Part shown: positions 1 through 7,301 of the stretch, in pieces
Layout: each line of letters opens with the position of its first letter
Position numbering within the stretch: the first letter of the stretch is position 1
Assembly: GCA_951812655.1 (NCBI GenBank)
Contig: OX638319.1
Coordinates: forward strand, 496,001-560,000
DNA from: an uncultured Candidatus Nitrosopumilus sp.
GTDB lineage: Archaea; Thermoproteota; Nitrososphaeria; Nitrososphaerales; Nitrosopumilaceae
Length of the DNA stretch: 64,000 nucleotides
Reading direction: 5' to 3'
The notes under the pieces: generated by a model
Databases searched by the model: none
Told to the model about the DNA's origin: nothing
What the model saw: only the letters and a program-made list of their open reading frames with translations
Program-made: the position numbers and the translations under genes

Positions 1-264
1 GACACCTGTTACATTACCAGGAAATAGAATAATTGGGATTGTTAGACCTTTTTTAATCCCCTTAACCACTTGAGCCATTTCAATCTGATCAGTTGCAGAT
101 GAACCTCCAACCAAAATAGCAGAAGCTCCAATTTTTTCAACATTTTTTGCAAGATCACTTGATGCTTCTATGTTTGATGCTTCTGAATCAATTAGTACAA
201 ACAACAATGCATTTTTCTTTTTTAGTTCTGACTTAAGATACGATTCAACTTTATCTCCAGTCAT
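1..264 (-). CDS. Geranylgeranylglyceryl phosphate synthase, N-terminal part (truncated by window edge)
   Basis: The reverse strand reads from an ATG at 264 off the left edge, giving 88 residues. It contains IGASAILVGGSSATDQIEMA followed by IPIILFPGNVTGV, which are the TIM-barrel phosphate-binding and substrate motifs of the PcrB/GGGP synthase family. These enzymes join glycerol-1-phosphate to geranylgeranyl diphosphate, the first committed step of archaeal ether lipid synthesis. The barrel's C-terminal half lies outside the window. The gene is divergent from the next gene on the plus strand. Family assignment is strong; the exact prenyl substrate is inferred from the archaeal context. Confidence 0.85.
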   Translation of the reverse strand, partial: MTGDKVESYLKSELKKKNALLFVLIDSEASNIEASSDLAKNVEKIGASAILVGGSSATDQIEMAQVVKGIKKGLTIPIILFPGNVTGV

Positions 265-328
265 ATGAGGTCTCTACATGTGTCTCTTTAAAGTTTAATT
301 GGAATACAGTATACAGATTTGTATAGCT

Positions 329-691
329 ATGGATGAAAGTGAAAGAACCAATTTTAACAATATTATAAGAAAAATTATCGAAAAATCACTGTTTACAGAA
401 CGACAAGTTGAAATTATTTTAAATCAAAAGGATCTTCTAGAATCTAATTTTTCTATTTCAAAGGGAGCATATTATAGGCAAGTTGGTCAATCTAGAGACA
501 AATTGATTGGGTTGTTCTATTCAATCATATTATTTCGTGGTCTAGGCATACTATTACCTGATGATATAGACGTGATATCAAAACTTTCTGAACAAATTAG
601 TGTGATTAACGATGGTGATGTTTTCCCTGAAAGAGAAGATGAGGTAATATCTGTGATTGATAGACTCATCCGTCAGGCATGTAATATGTGA
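329..691 (+). CDS. Conserved hypothetical protein, helical, possible DNA-binding
   Basis: I do not recognise a named family. The frame is open from a TTG at 299, but the ATG at 329 (MDESERTNFNN) is preferred because a TTTAAAG element at about 288-294 places a transcription start close to it. The product is about 120 residues, soluble, with no signal peptide or membrane segment. The stretch RQVEIILNQKDLL followed by ISKGAYYRQVGQSRDKL looks like consecutive helices of a helix-turn-helix-type fold. It lies between GGGP synthase and a set of small regulators close to the origin. A regulatory role is only a guess. Confidence 0.6.
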   Translation: MDESERTNFNNIIRKIIEKSLFTERQVEIILNQKDLLESNFSISKGAYYRQVGQSRDKLIGLFYSIILFRGLGILLPDDIDVISKLSEQISVINDGDVFPEREDEVISVIDRLIRQACNM

Positions 692-760
692 TGTTTGTGT
701 GTGGTTTGTTCAATCATATAATAGTTTGAATTGTGATGTTTGTGTGGTTTGTTCATCTAA
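687..760 (+). repeat. Two near-identical direct repeats between two small genes
   Basis: TGTGATGTTTGTGTG followed by GGTTTGTTCA occurs at 687-712 (with an extra TG) and again at 732-755. The first copy overlaps the stop codon of the upstream gene and the second ends just before the GTG start at 764. This is either a local duplication or a pair of regulator sites in front of the membrane winged-helix gene. Confidence 0.7.
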
Positions 761-763
761 AGT

Positions 764-1432
764 GTGAAAAAATATTGTTCAATCACAATATATCACGTAT
801 TAGGCACAGTTTTTGTGATGTTAATAGAAATTCCTGACCCTGAAATAATTTTAAGTGTGATTTTAGCATTTGTAATGGGTATTATTGGACTATATGCATA
901 CTTCAAAATTCGTCCATTTGTAAAAACCAAAAATGAAAAATTGGATACAACACAAACTGAACGATTAGAATATTATGAAAGACAATTAATTGATATGAAA
1001 ATTCGTCTGGATGCCTTAGAATTGCAGGGAATTGATCAAGATATTGATAAAAAAATAGAAGATCCAAATCTTGAACTCAAACAATTTATTGAAAAATTAG
1101 CGAAAAATGATATTCAAGACAAACCTGTAGACATAATTTCCAAAGTTGAAACACCAATCAAAAAAGTAATCCCCATTAGTGACAAACCCAATATTGTGCC
1201 TATCAATCCAGTAGATTATGTGTTACATCTAATCACAAATAAAGCAATGACATCACGTGATATCCAAATCACATTAAAGAAAAGTCGTGAACATACTTCA
1301 CGTCTAATGAAAAAATTATTTGAGGATGGGTATGTTGAGCGAAATACTGATTCAAAACCATATACTTATTCAATCTCTAAAAAAGGAATAGAAAAAGTTG
1401 AGCGAAACAGTACGGATCTCATTATTGAATAA
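764..1432 (+). CDS. Membrane-anchored winged-helix protein
   Basis: The protein is 222 residues from a GTG start; an internal ATG at 818 (MLIEIPDPEIIL) is a reasonable alternative. A hydrophobic segment (about residues 28-50, IILSVILAFVMGIIGLYAYF) is followed by a charged coiled coil (about 60-110), a proline-rich linker, and a C-terminal winged-helix domain (about 150-215, with ITLKKSREHTSRLMKKLFEDG as recognition region and a wing ending PYTYSISKKG). This architecture suggests a MarR/wHTH-type regulator tethered to the inner face of the membrane. Ligand and targets are unknown. A pair of direct repeats lies immediately upstream. Confidence 0.7.
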   Translation: MKKYCSITIYHVLGTVFVMLIEIPDPEIILSVILAFVMGIIGLYAYFKIRPFVKTKNEKLDTTQTERLEYYERQLIDMKIRLDALELQGIDQDIDKKIEDPNLELKQFIEKLAKNDIQDKPVDIISKVETPIKKVIPISDKPNIVPINPVDYVLHLITNKAMTSRDIQITLKKSREHTSRLMKKLFEDGYVERNTDSKPYTYSISKKGIEKVERNSTDLIIE

Positions 1433-1492
1433 ACTACCAAATTTTGAAAATAATTTAATAATAATTATATATTAATAATTTAATAATATTTT

Positions 1493-1654
1493 ATGTCGGT
1501 TCAAGATAATGAAGTATTGGTAAAGATTACGTCGGCTGGAACAATTTCAATTCCTAAACAATTCAGAGATTTTATGGAAATAAAAAAAGGTGATTATGTC
1601 AAAATCATTCTCGGTAAAGACAGATTATTAGTTAGAAAAGTCATAATTTCTTAA
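1493..1654 (+). CDS. Small AbrB/SpoVT-type swapped-hairpin protein
   Basis: A 53-residue frame opens with ATG at 1493. It reads VKITSAGTISIPKQFRDFM, then IKKGDYVKIILGKDRLLVRK, the classic AbrB/MazE/SpoVT swapped-hairpin DNA-binding motif with the S/T-x-G-x-I-x-I-P-K core. Such proteins act as transition-state regulators or as antitoxins. No toxin is adjacent, so a regulator is more likely. Upstream is a very AT-rich promoter tract containing two copies of AATTTAATAAT. The stop codon overlaps by 4 bp the stop of the convergent gene on the minus strand. It is short but unmistakable in sequence. Confidence 0.8.
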   Translation: MSVQDNEVLVKITSAGTISIPKQFRDFMEIKKGDYVKIILGKDRLLVRKVIIS

Positions 1655-2049
1655 TTGATTGTTTTTTGTTTTTGTACCATTTTCATTGTTTGATATGTCC
1701 ATTCTCTACCAGTTCTTGTCCTATTTACCCTCCCTTTTGTAGAAAATCTTGATAAATATGTAGAAATTACACTAAGTTTTACAGGCTCGTTATATTCATC
1801 CTCATATTTTTCAAGAATATTTGAAGATGTGAATTTTCCTATTGGATAAAACTTATCCACAATATTCCAAATTTTAGTCCCGACTGAGTCTGTTTTGGTT
1901 ACCTCATGTTCTTCTTCTTCAATATTCATCAAGTCCATCATCTCGAAGATTTTCAGGACTTTTTCTCTGGTCACATTACCCTCTAATTTTATGTTATAAC
2001 GGCCACCATCGGCATCCTCCATATCTATCCTAATCTGTTTTTTTGTCAT
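1651..2049 (-). CDS. Conserved protein with C-terminal winged-helix-like domain
   Basis: The gene encodes 132 residues from an ATG at 2049. The N-terminal 35 residues form a beta-rich stretch (IRIDMEDADGGRYNIKLEG), followed by an acidic linker (NIEEEEHEV). The second half (about 60-125) alternates helices and ends in a basic VNRTRTGREWTYQTMK strand pair typical of a winged helix. No named family is recognised. It is transcribed away from the origin region and converges with the AbrB-like gene. Its start is only a few bases from the first TGTTAACA palindrome, so it may be controlled by, or bind to, that array; this is inference. Confidence 0.6.
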   Translation of the reverse strand: MTKKQIRIDMEDADGGRYNIKLEGNVTREKVLKIFEMMDLMNIEEEEHEVTKTDSVGTKIWNIVDKFYPIGKFTSSNILEKYEDEYNEPVKLSVISTYLSRFSTKGRVNRTRTGREWTYQTMKMVQKQKTIN

Positions 2050-2071
2050 CTTTGAGATCTATCGGATCGAA

Positions 2072-2344
2072 TGTTAACAGTTCAAATGATCCACGAATTT
2101 TTGTTAACAAACTACTTTGTTAACATTGACTGCATATCTCATGCCTAGAGTAAATTTTGTTATTAACTATTGTTTTATTCCATATCATAATAAAAGATTA
2201 TTTTTATGCCTGGAATGGAAATAAAGGGGTCAAAATAGCATATTCACAATGTTAACACCAATCTTAACGCCTGGAATGGAAATAAAGGGGTCAAAATAGG
2301 CTTTTGAGACAATTTCTTAACACCAATTTAACACACTGTTAACA
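2072..2344. promoter_or_regulatory. Array of five TGTTAACA palindromes
   Basis: The perfect 8-bp palindrome TGTTAACA occurs at 2072-2079, 2102-2109, 2118-2125, 2250-2257 and 2337-2344. Copies two and three form the arms of a longer inverted repeat, GTTAACAAA/TTTGTTAAC. TTAACACCAAT is also repeated after each origin box (2252-2262 and 2317-2327). The array is consistent with binding sites for a dimeric protein within the origin. Confidence 0.7.
2208..2299 (+). repeat. Two identical 31-bp origin recognition boxes
   Basis: The 31-bp unit begins GCCTGGAATGGAAATAAAGG and ends GGTCAAAATAG; it is found at 2208-2238 and 2269-2299 with no mismatch and a 61-bp period. It resembles the Orc1/Cdc6-binding ORB of other archaea, including the G-rich string AAGGGGT. 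Both copies are in the same orientation, with the G string towards orc1. Confidence 0.85.
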
Positions 2345-2538
2345 TATTCAAATCACAACTAAACCCACACACCAATATTTCCACTCTATCTTTTTCTTAA
2401 TTTTTTTCAAAAAAAGAAATTCTAAATCTAACTAAAAATAATTAATTACAAACTAAACTAGTGTTACTCTTGTATTCTATACTCTCTTAATTCAGATATG
2501 ATTGTGAAAGTGTTGACAGGAAACAAAGGTGTGTGAGT

Positions 2539-3744
2539 ATGTCTGATCCGATAGACAGATTGCTCGATGCGGCAGAATCTGGTAAATTGATTATTAAAAA
2601 CAGGGAGAGTCTTCACTTTTCATACAAGCCAGAAATTATACTCCATAGAGATTCTGAACTTGAACAAGTCACGCAATCACTTCTCCCAATACTAAAAAAA
2701 TCTAGACCATCGAACCTCTTAGTATATGGCAAGCCAGGCACTGGCAAAACTCTCGTAGTGAGAAGAGTTATAGATAAAATTCAAGCAAGAGTAGAAAAAT
2801 CAAATTTTCCCATTATATTGGTATACTCAAATTCCAAAGAAGAGACAACATTGTATGGATTACTGGTCAATCTAGGCATACAATTAGGCCTAAATGATAG
2901 AGAATTACCTTCAACTGGGTTAGCAATCAGCGAAGTATTCAAAAGAATACTAAATAAAATAAAAAAGGAAAAATTCAACGCAATTTTTGTCATTGATGAA
3001 ATTGACTATCTTGCCCAATTGGTGGTGAAAACGGGAAAAGACATACTGTATCAACTTACCAGAGCAAATGAGCGACTGGAAGATGGAGGCACCTTGACCT
3101 TAGTTGGAATTTCAAATGATCTTACTTTTAAGGAAAAATTAGATCCTAGGGTAATCAGTAGCTTAGGTGAAGAAGAAGTAGTTTTTACAAACTATGATGT
3201 AGGACAAATTAAAAAAATTCTTGAAGAACGTATCAATGAGTCATTTATTGAAAATTCTGTAGACGAACCTGCCGTTAATCTAATTGCCGCACTTGCAGGT
3301 GGCGAACATGGAGATGCCCGAAGGGCCATTGATTTACTTCGTGTAGCAGGCGAACTTGCCGAACGACATCAATCTGATACAGTCACAATTGAACATGTTA
3401 GAGAAGCTACCCAAAAAATAGAGGAAAACAAAGAAGAAAAGTCCCTGAAATCATTCCCATTACATGAAAAACTGGTTCTTTTGGCTATAATGAAGGCAAA
3501 CGGGTCATCTACAGGCGAAATTTATTCCTCATACAAAAATCTCTGTAAAGTAATAGGCAAAGACGGACTTACTCAAAGACGGATCACACAAATGCTTAGC
3601 GAAATAGAATTATCCGGAATTATTTCTGGAAGACTTATTCACCAAGGAATTCATGGACGAACAAAAAAATTCAAACTGACTATATCGTCTGAAATGATCA
3701 AAAAGACTTTCAAGGAAGATCTAACTTTGCAAGACATTGTCTGA
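2539..3744 (+). CDS. Orc1/Cdc6 replication initiator
   Basis: This AAA+ initiator binds origin boxes and loads the MCM helicase. The protein is about 401 residues. It has Walker A GKPGTGKT (about residue 65), Walker B IFVIDEID (about 150), the sensor-1 region LVGISNDL (about 193), and a C-terminal winged helix (about 305-395). The ATG at 2539 is preferred over the GTG at 2533 because AAAGGTG at 2525-2531 lies at ribosome-binding distance. Its 3' end overlaps the convergent PolD gene by 24 bp. The adjacent upstream origin boxes make it the probable cognate initiator. Confidence 0.95.
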   Translation: MSDPIDRLLDAAESGKLIIKNRESLHFSYKPEIILHRDSELEQVTQSLLPILKKSRPSNLLVYGKPGTGKTLVVRRVIDKIQARVEKSNFPIILVYSNSKEETTLYGLLVNLGIQLGLNDRELPSTGLAISEVFKRILNKIKKEKFNAIFVIDEIDYLAQLVVKTGKDILYQLTRANERLEDGGTLTLVGISNDLTFKEKLDPRVISSLGEEEVVFTNYDVGQIKKILEERINESFIENSVDEPAVNLIAALAGGEHGDARRAIDLLRVAGELAERHQSDTVTIEHVREATQKIEENKEEKSLKSFPLHEKLVLLAIMKANGSSTGEIYSSYKNLCKVIGKDGLTQRRITQMLSEIELSGIISGRLIHQGIHGRTKKFKLTISSEMIKKTFKEDLTLQDIV

Positions 3745-5181
3745 ATTTGAACTATAGTTCTGATGAAAGACCTGAAATGTTTTTAGATTTACCATGAGAG
3801 CGATTCCCGGATTTGGAGTCATTCCTACGCTAGCTTGAAAGGGAGTTTGTGCCTGCCAAGAACCAGAATTTAACAGTAAAACCCCCTTGTACATGTCTAA
3901 TTGAGCCCTATGAACATGACCTACATGGAAAATATCCGGAACATTTTCAATCACTAATACATCCTCCATTTCGGGAGCTATGGGTGTCTGACTACCATAA
4001 ATTGGACTAAGATGCCTTGCCCGAAGCAAATGTCTCATTACATCAGTTGGTCTATCATAACTTAGACCTGGTGTAGTCTTCACGATGTCATCAATACTTT
4101 GTCCATGAAACATTGTTACAATAACCCCATTCAATGAGACAACTGCTGGGTTGCCTACCATAAACACATTTTCTCTTTCCCATAACCCAGAATTGTATTT
4201 TTTTGGAATGGCTGGCTGTGGGAGTGCTCTTCTTCCAGGATCGTGGTTTCCTGGCATTATGATTACCTTCATGTTTTTTGGTATTTTGTCAATCAGATCC
4301 TCTGCTTTTTTCAATTGTTCTTGTATGGTTTGACAAACCAGCTCCTTGTTCTGATTTGGGTATATTCCAACCCCATCCACCATATCTCCACCAATTAGGA
4401 TGAACCGAATCTTTCTGGCAACTGGATCAGGACTTGATAGCCATGATATGAATTCTGAGAACTCATTTTCCATGAAATACTTGCTTCCGATATGCAGATC
4501 TGAAAGAAATACTGCATATGCTTCAGTTTCTGACTTATTTTTTGCCTGTTCTGGAATATCTGGCAAAATAATATCCTTGATGATATACCCTGAATTTTTC
4601 GCTGAACTTACTCTTACCATCACAAATTGATCAATTAGAAGAGTATCTGCTAATTTTTGCAATTCATCATCAAAGATTATTCCCTCAAACGTGCCTGATG
4701 GGTCCTCTAGGAGTAACTTTGTGACATTTCTCTCAGAATTTCTCTCAGAAACCAAACCACAGACATACAGATCATCTTCAATCTTTGTTGTTTTTACGAA
4801 GGCTGCTGACTTGAGCATTTTTGATTCAGGTCTATCTGAAATAATTCGTTTAAGTTTGTTGAAGCGGCTTGAAAACAAGGCATTGTATCCTTTCACTCCC
4901 TCTCCTGATGTTATTTTGCTAGTAGGCTCTGACAAAATCTTTACCGTACTTTGTATCGTTGAATCTTCTTTGATTCCTAGATATGTCTCTAAATCATCCT
5001 GGTCTATCTGAAATAATTTCTCCCTCGATTTCTCCCTCACTATTTCCTTTATGATCTTCTCCAGCTTATCTACATCCAAATCTTCTAAAATTTTGAAAGC
5101 ATCAGGATGAATCTGAAAACCCTTGTTTAATGCATAATTTAGCGCAAAGGACAACTCTTTTTTCATATCAAAAAACGTCAT
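3721..5181 (-). CDS. DNA polymerase D small subunit (DP1)
   Basis: The product is 486 residues, the usual DP1 length. After an N-terminal helical domain and an OB-fold (about 125-205), the calcineurin-like phosphodiesterase domain carries the metal-binding motifs SDLHIGS (about 227), GGDMVDG (264), PGNHDPGRR (310), MFHGQSID (357) and VGHVHRA (420). These are the proofreading 3'-5' exonuclease residues of PolD. The subunit partners with the large catalytic DP2, which is not in this window. Placement next to orc1/cdc6 and the origin is common in archaea. The gene is convergent with orc1 and its start faces a SpoIIM-like gene. Confidence 0.95.
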   Translation of the reverse strand: MTFFDMKKELSFALNYALNKGFQIHPDAFKILEDLDVDKLEKIIKEIVREKSREKLFQIDQDDLETYLGIKEDSTIQSTVKILSEPTSKITSGEGVKGYNALFSSRFNKLKRIISDRPESKMLKSAAFVKTTKIEDDLYVCGLVSERNSERNVTKLLLEDPSGTFEGIIFDDELQKLADTLLIDQFVMVRVSSAKNSGYIIKDIILPDIPEQAKNKSETEAYAVFLSDLHIGSKYFMENEFSEFISWLSSPDPVARKIRFILIGGDMVDGVGIYPNQNKELVCQTIQEQLKKAEDLIDKIPKNMKVIIMPGNHDPGRRALPQPAIPKKYNSGLWERENVFMVGNPAVVSLNGVIVTMFHGQSIDDIVKTTPGLSYDRPTDVMRHLLRARHLSPIYGSQTPIAPEMEDVLVIENVPDIFHVGHVHRAQLDMYKGVLLLNSGSWQAQTPFQASVGMTPNPGIALMVNLKTFQVFHQNYSSNSDNVLQS

Positions 5182-5221
5182 TTGGTTTAATTAAATCTGC
5201 TCTTGCATCAACCCTCAAATA

Positions 5222-5782
5222 TTGTTCACGAAGTACGGCAATGTGAATAAAACCAGAATTATTCTATTCTTCGTATTTCTAGTAATTTTTACTGCTACGT
5301 ATCAAATTGGTTCGATGACCACAGTCAGTGAAGAAGAGGCAAATGCTTTCATGGCAGAGTTCAAAGAACTTGTTTCAGATATTGATGCATTTGGAATCTT
5401 TACTCATAACTTAACCATCGCATTACCCATGTTTATTCCCGGTTTTGGGGTAGCTTGGGGATTATTCTCTGCCTGGTCGACAGGATTTGCCTTTGCATCT
5501 ATAGTAGTTACCGCACCACAATTAGCCGACATTTCGCCACTTTCAATCCTTCTCCTTTCCCCGTTTGGGTTAATGGAGCTTGTTGCATATTCATTTGGAA
5601 TTTCAAGAAGCTTTATTCTGATCAGGGCGATAATAAAAAAAATTGATCTGATGCCATTACTCAAACCAACACTAATTGAAATTGGAATAATGATGGGTCT
5701 TCTTTTGGCAGGCGGTTATCTAGAGTTTTACATGATTGAAATGGCTAGGGAAGAAGGACTAATGGACATTCCTGGTTTGTGA
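5222..5782 (+). CDS. SpoIIM-like (DUF95) integral membrane protein
   Basis: The protein has 186 residues from a TTG start and about five hydrophobic segments. An N-terminal helix (IILFFVFLVIFTATYQIG) is followed by a loop with the family-typical IFTHNLTIALPMFIPGFG and later SPFGLMELVAYSFGISRS. This is the SpoIIM/DUF95 fold, a permease-like membrane protein of unsettled function in archaea. No sporulation role is implied. It is divergent from the PolD DP1 gene with only 40 bp between them, so the two share a promoter region. Confidence 0.8.
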   Translation: MFTKYGNVNKTRIILFFVFLVIFTATYQIGSMTTVSEEEANAFMAEFKELVSDIDAFGIFTHNLTIALPMFIPGFGVAWGLFSAWSTGFAFASIVVTAPQLADISPLSILLLSPFGLMELVAYSFGISRSFILIRAIIKKIDLMPLLKPTLIEIGIMMGLLLAGGYLEFYMIEMAREEGLMDIPGL

Positions 5783-5791
5783 TTTGTATAA

Positions 5792-6211
5792 TCAGAATCT
5801 ATGCCTCTCTCTATTCTGAATTTTTCTCATAATTTTTCTCATGCATTTTTCAGGATTTCTATTGATGTCATGCTCCCAACATCTTAAAACTGACCACCCT
5901 TCAGATCGTAATTTTCTGGAAACTTTGATGTCTCTGTTCATGTTTCTCTCTATTTTGTCTCTCCAAAATTTTTTTGCGAGCCGTTTCTTCTCATAATATC
6001 TATAACCGTGCCAAAAATCACCGTCACAAAATATCGCGATCTTCTTAGTCGGAATTATGAAATCTGGATGACCAAACATCTTGGGATACATCTCATGCTT
6101 GAATCTGATCTCTTCAAGCATTTTGTTCATCTTTAGATCAATTTTGGTATTGGTTCCACGAATTCTAGACATCACCCATGATCTTTTTTCTTTGGTGAAA
6201 ATATCCGTCAT
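5792..6211 (-). CDS. Very short patch repair (Vsr-type) endonuclease
   Basis: The product is 139 residues from the ATG at 6211. The frame runs upstream to 6370, but those residues are low-complexity and would overlap the next gene's start. Vsr hallmarks are clear: SWVMSRIRGTNTKID near the N-terminus, then HPDFIIPTKKIAIFCDGDFWHG with the catalytic Asp and the FWHG motif, and the C-terminal GWSVLRCWEHDI. Vsr nicks beside T:G mismatches produced by deamination of 5-methylcytosine. No DNA cytosine methylase is nearby, so its partner is elsewhere or the enzyme acts alone. It is convergent with the SpoIIM-like gene. Confidence 0.88.
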   Translation of the reverse strand: MTDIFTKEKRSWVMSRIRGTNTKIDLKMNKMLEEIRFKHEMYPKMFGHPDFIIPTKKIAIFCDGDFWHGYRYYEKKRLAKKFWRDKIERNMNRDIKVSRKLRSEGWSVLRCWEHDINRNPEKCMRKIMRKIQNRERHRF

Positions 6212-6368
6212 CTTTAGTTTGATACATGGTGAAGTGATACTAACATTCTCTTTCTGGGGATAATTTTGAGTTAAGTAAAATACGCCTAAAATGATGTTTT
6301 GGCTAGAGTATGTTTGGATAAAATAATTTAACAGTAAATTATAAACCAAATCAGAGAAGAAAATATTC

Positions 6369-7301
6369 ATGAATACGTTTGTGTTAGTACTTGCTTTAGT
6401 GGCTATTTCATCAGTTTATTTCACAAATGACACATTTGCTGAAATTTCTGAAAATCAGGTTTTTCTCTTAGAGGGTTCTGGCTTTGCAGTCACTGAAGAA
6501 TTTATCAAGGTATCAGAAATAGATCTTGGCCTATCCTCACAGGATCAGCGTGGAAGCACAATCAATTTTCTTACTGAAGATGGTTTTATCACGCTTGACG
6601 ATGAAGAATTTATAATTTCTAATTTAGAGGGGAAATTTTTACGTGAAGGCAAGTATATCAGATTAAATGGCGAAATCGAAAGCCCTAACGGGCTTGATTC
6701 GTCAATAAGCTTTTTTGGTAGACTTGTCGATGAAAGCAAGAATGGTTCAATCTATGGCTTTACAGGAAGAATTACGACTTCTGATGACACTTTCAAAATA
6801 ATTTACACAACAAAATTATCCACACTATCAAAAATTGTTTCAACCCCAATTGAATCTGAAAAATCAAACATCAACACGGTGTACATACTTCGTGGTTCAT
6901 CATCTCAAGGTATTGCTGATAGCTATATTGATGTCGGTTCCGTTAAAGAAAATTCATTAGCAGTACAAAATGCTAACGATCCCCTTAGGTTGAGATATTT
7001 CTCACAAGATAGAATTTCAATTGAACCTGGAACTACAATTACAATAACAAATAACGATGTGGTGTCTCATAATGTAATTAGTGGCAAAGAAAATTACGGT
7101 GATAGACATGATCCATTTACTCCCGATGGTAGAATCTCTACCGGAGAAATTCTACCTGGAGAGTCCGTTGATATATTGTTAGGTGATGCAGGATTTTACA
7201 GGTTATACGATCCTGATTACCCTTGGATGAAAATAATAGCCTACGTGTTTCCAGATTCGGACAGTTTAGTTTTTGGTAACGGACAAAATTTGGGCAATTA
7301 A
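6369..7301 (+). CDS. Secreted protein with C-terminal cupredoxin-like domain
   Basis: The protein has 310 residues. A Sec signal peptide (about 1-24) precedes a beta-rich domain of no recognised family (about 30-165). The C-terminal part (about 200-300) has a cupredoxin layout: ITITNNDVVSHNVISG with the first copper His, and a late loop GFYRLYDPDYPWMKIIAYV where the Cys-x-x-x-x-His-x-x-x-x-Met of blue copper sites would sit. Only the Met position is visible; Cys and the second His are missing, so type-1 copper binding is doubtful. The 3' end overlaps cbiE by 4 bp, convergent. Many secreted cupredoxin-like proteins are known in ammonia-oxidising archaea. Confidence 0.7.
   Translation: MNTFVLVLALVAISSVYFTNDTFAEISENQVFLLEGSGFAVTEEFIKVSEIDLGLSSQDQRGSTINFLTEDGFITLDDEEFIISNLEGKFLREGKYIRLNGEIESPNGLDSSISFFGRLVDESKNGSIYGFTGRITTSDDTFKIIYTTKLSTLSKIVSTPIESEKSNINTVYILRGSSSQGIADSYIDVGSVKENSLAVQNANDPLRLRYFSQDRISIEPGTTITITNNDVVSHNVISGKENYGDRHDPFTPDGRISTGEILPGESVDILLGDAGFYRLYDPDYPWMKIIAYVFPDSDSLVFGNGQNLGN

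Larger units (their letters stand above)
2050..2532. other. Probable chromosomal replication origin (oriC)
   Basis: This 483-bp gene-free stretch lies directly upstream of orc1/cdc6. It holds two identical 31-bp repeats that match the archaeal origin recognition box pattern (TGGAAA, spacer, AAGGGGT), five copies of TGTTAACA, a 9-bp inverted repeat with 4-nt loop (2103-2124), and a strongly AT-rich tract at about 2385-2475 that could serve as the unwinding element. Linkage of such boxes to orc1/cdc6 is the usual arrangement of archaeal origins. Function is inferred from sequence and context. Confidence 0.8.

Noticed and set aside
1493-1654. AbrB-like protein as antitoxin of a toxin-antitoxin pair
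   Set aside because: No toxin-like gene precedes or follows it on the same strand.
2363-2385. Possible third, inverted origin box (ACCC ... ATTTCCA)
   Set aside because: The spacing between the C string and TTTCCA is about 6 bp longer than in the two good boxes, and the G string complement is incomplete.
3721-3744. Overlap of orc1 and PolD genes as an annotation error
   Set aside because: Both proteins keep good sequence up to their stop codons; a 24-bp convergent overlap is acceptable in a compact genome.
6212-6370. Long N-terminal extension of the Vsr protein
   Set aside because: The extra 53 residues are low-complexity, unlike Vsr, and would overlap the start of the gene at 6369.
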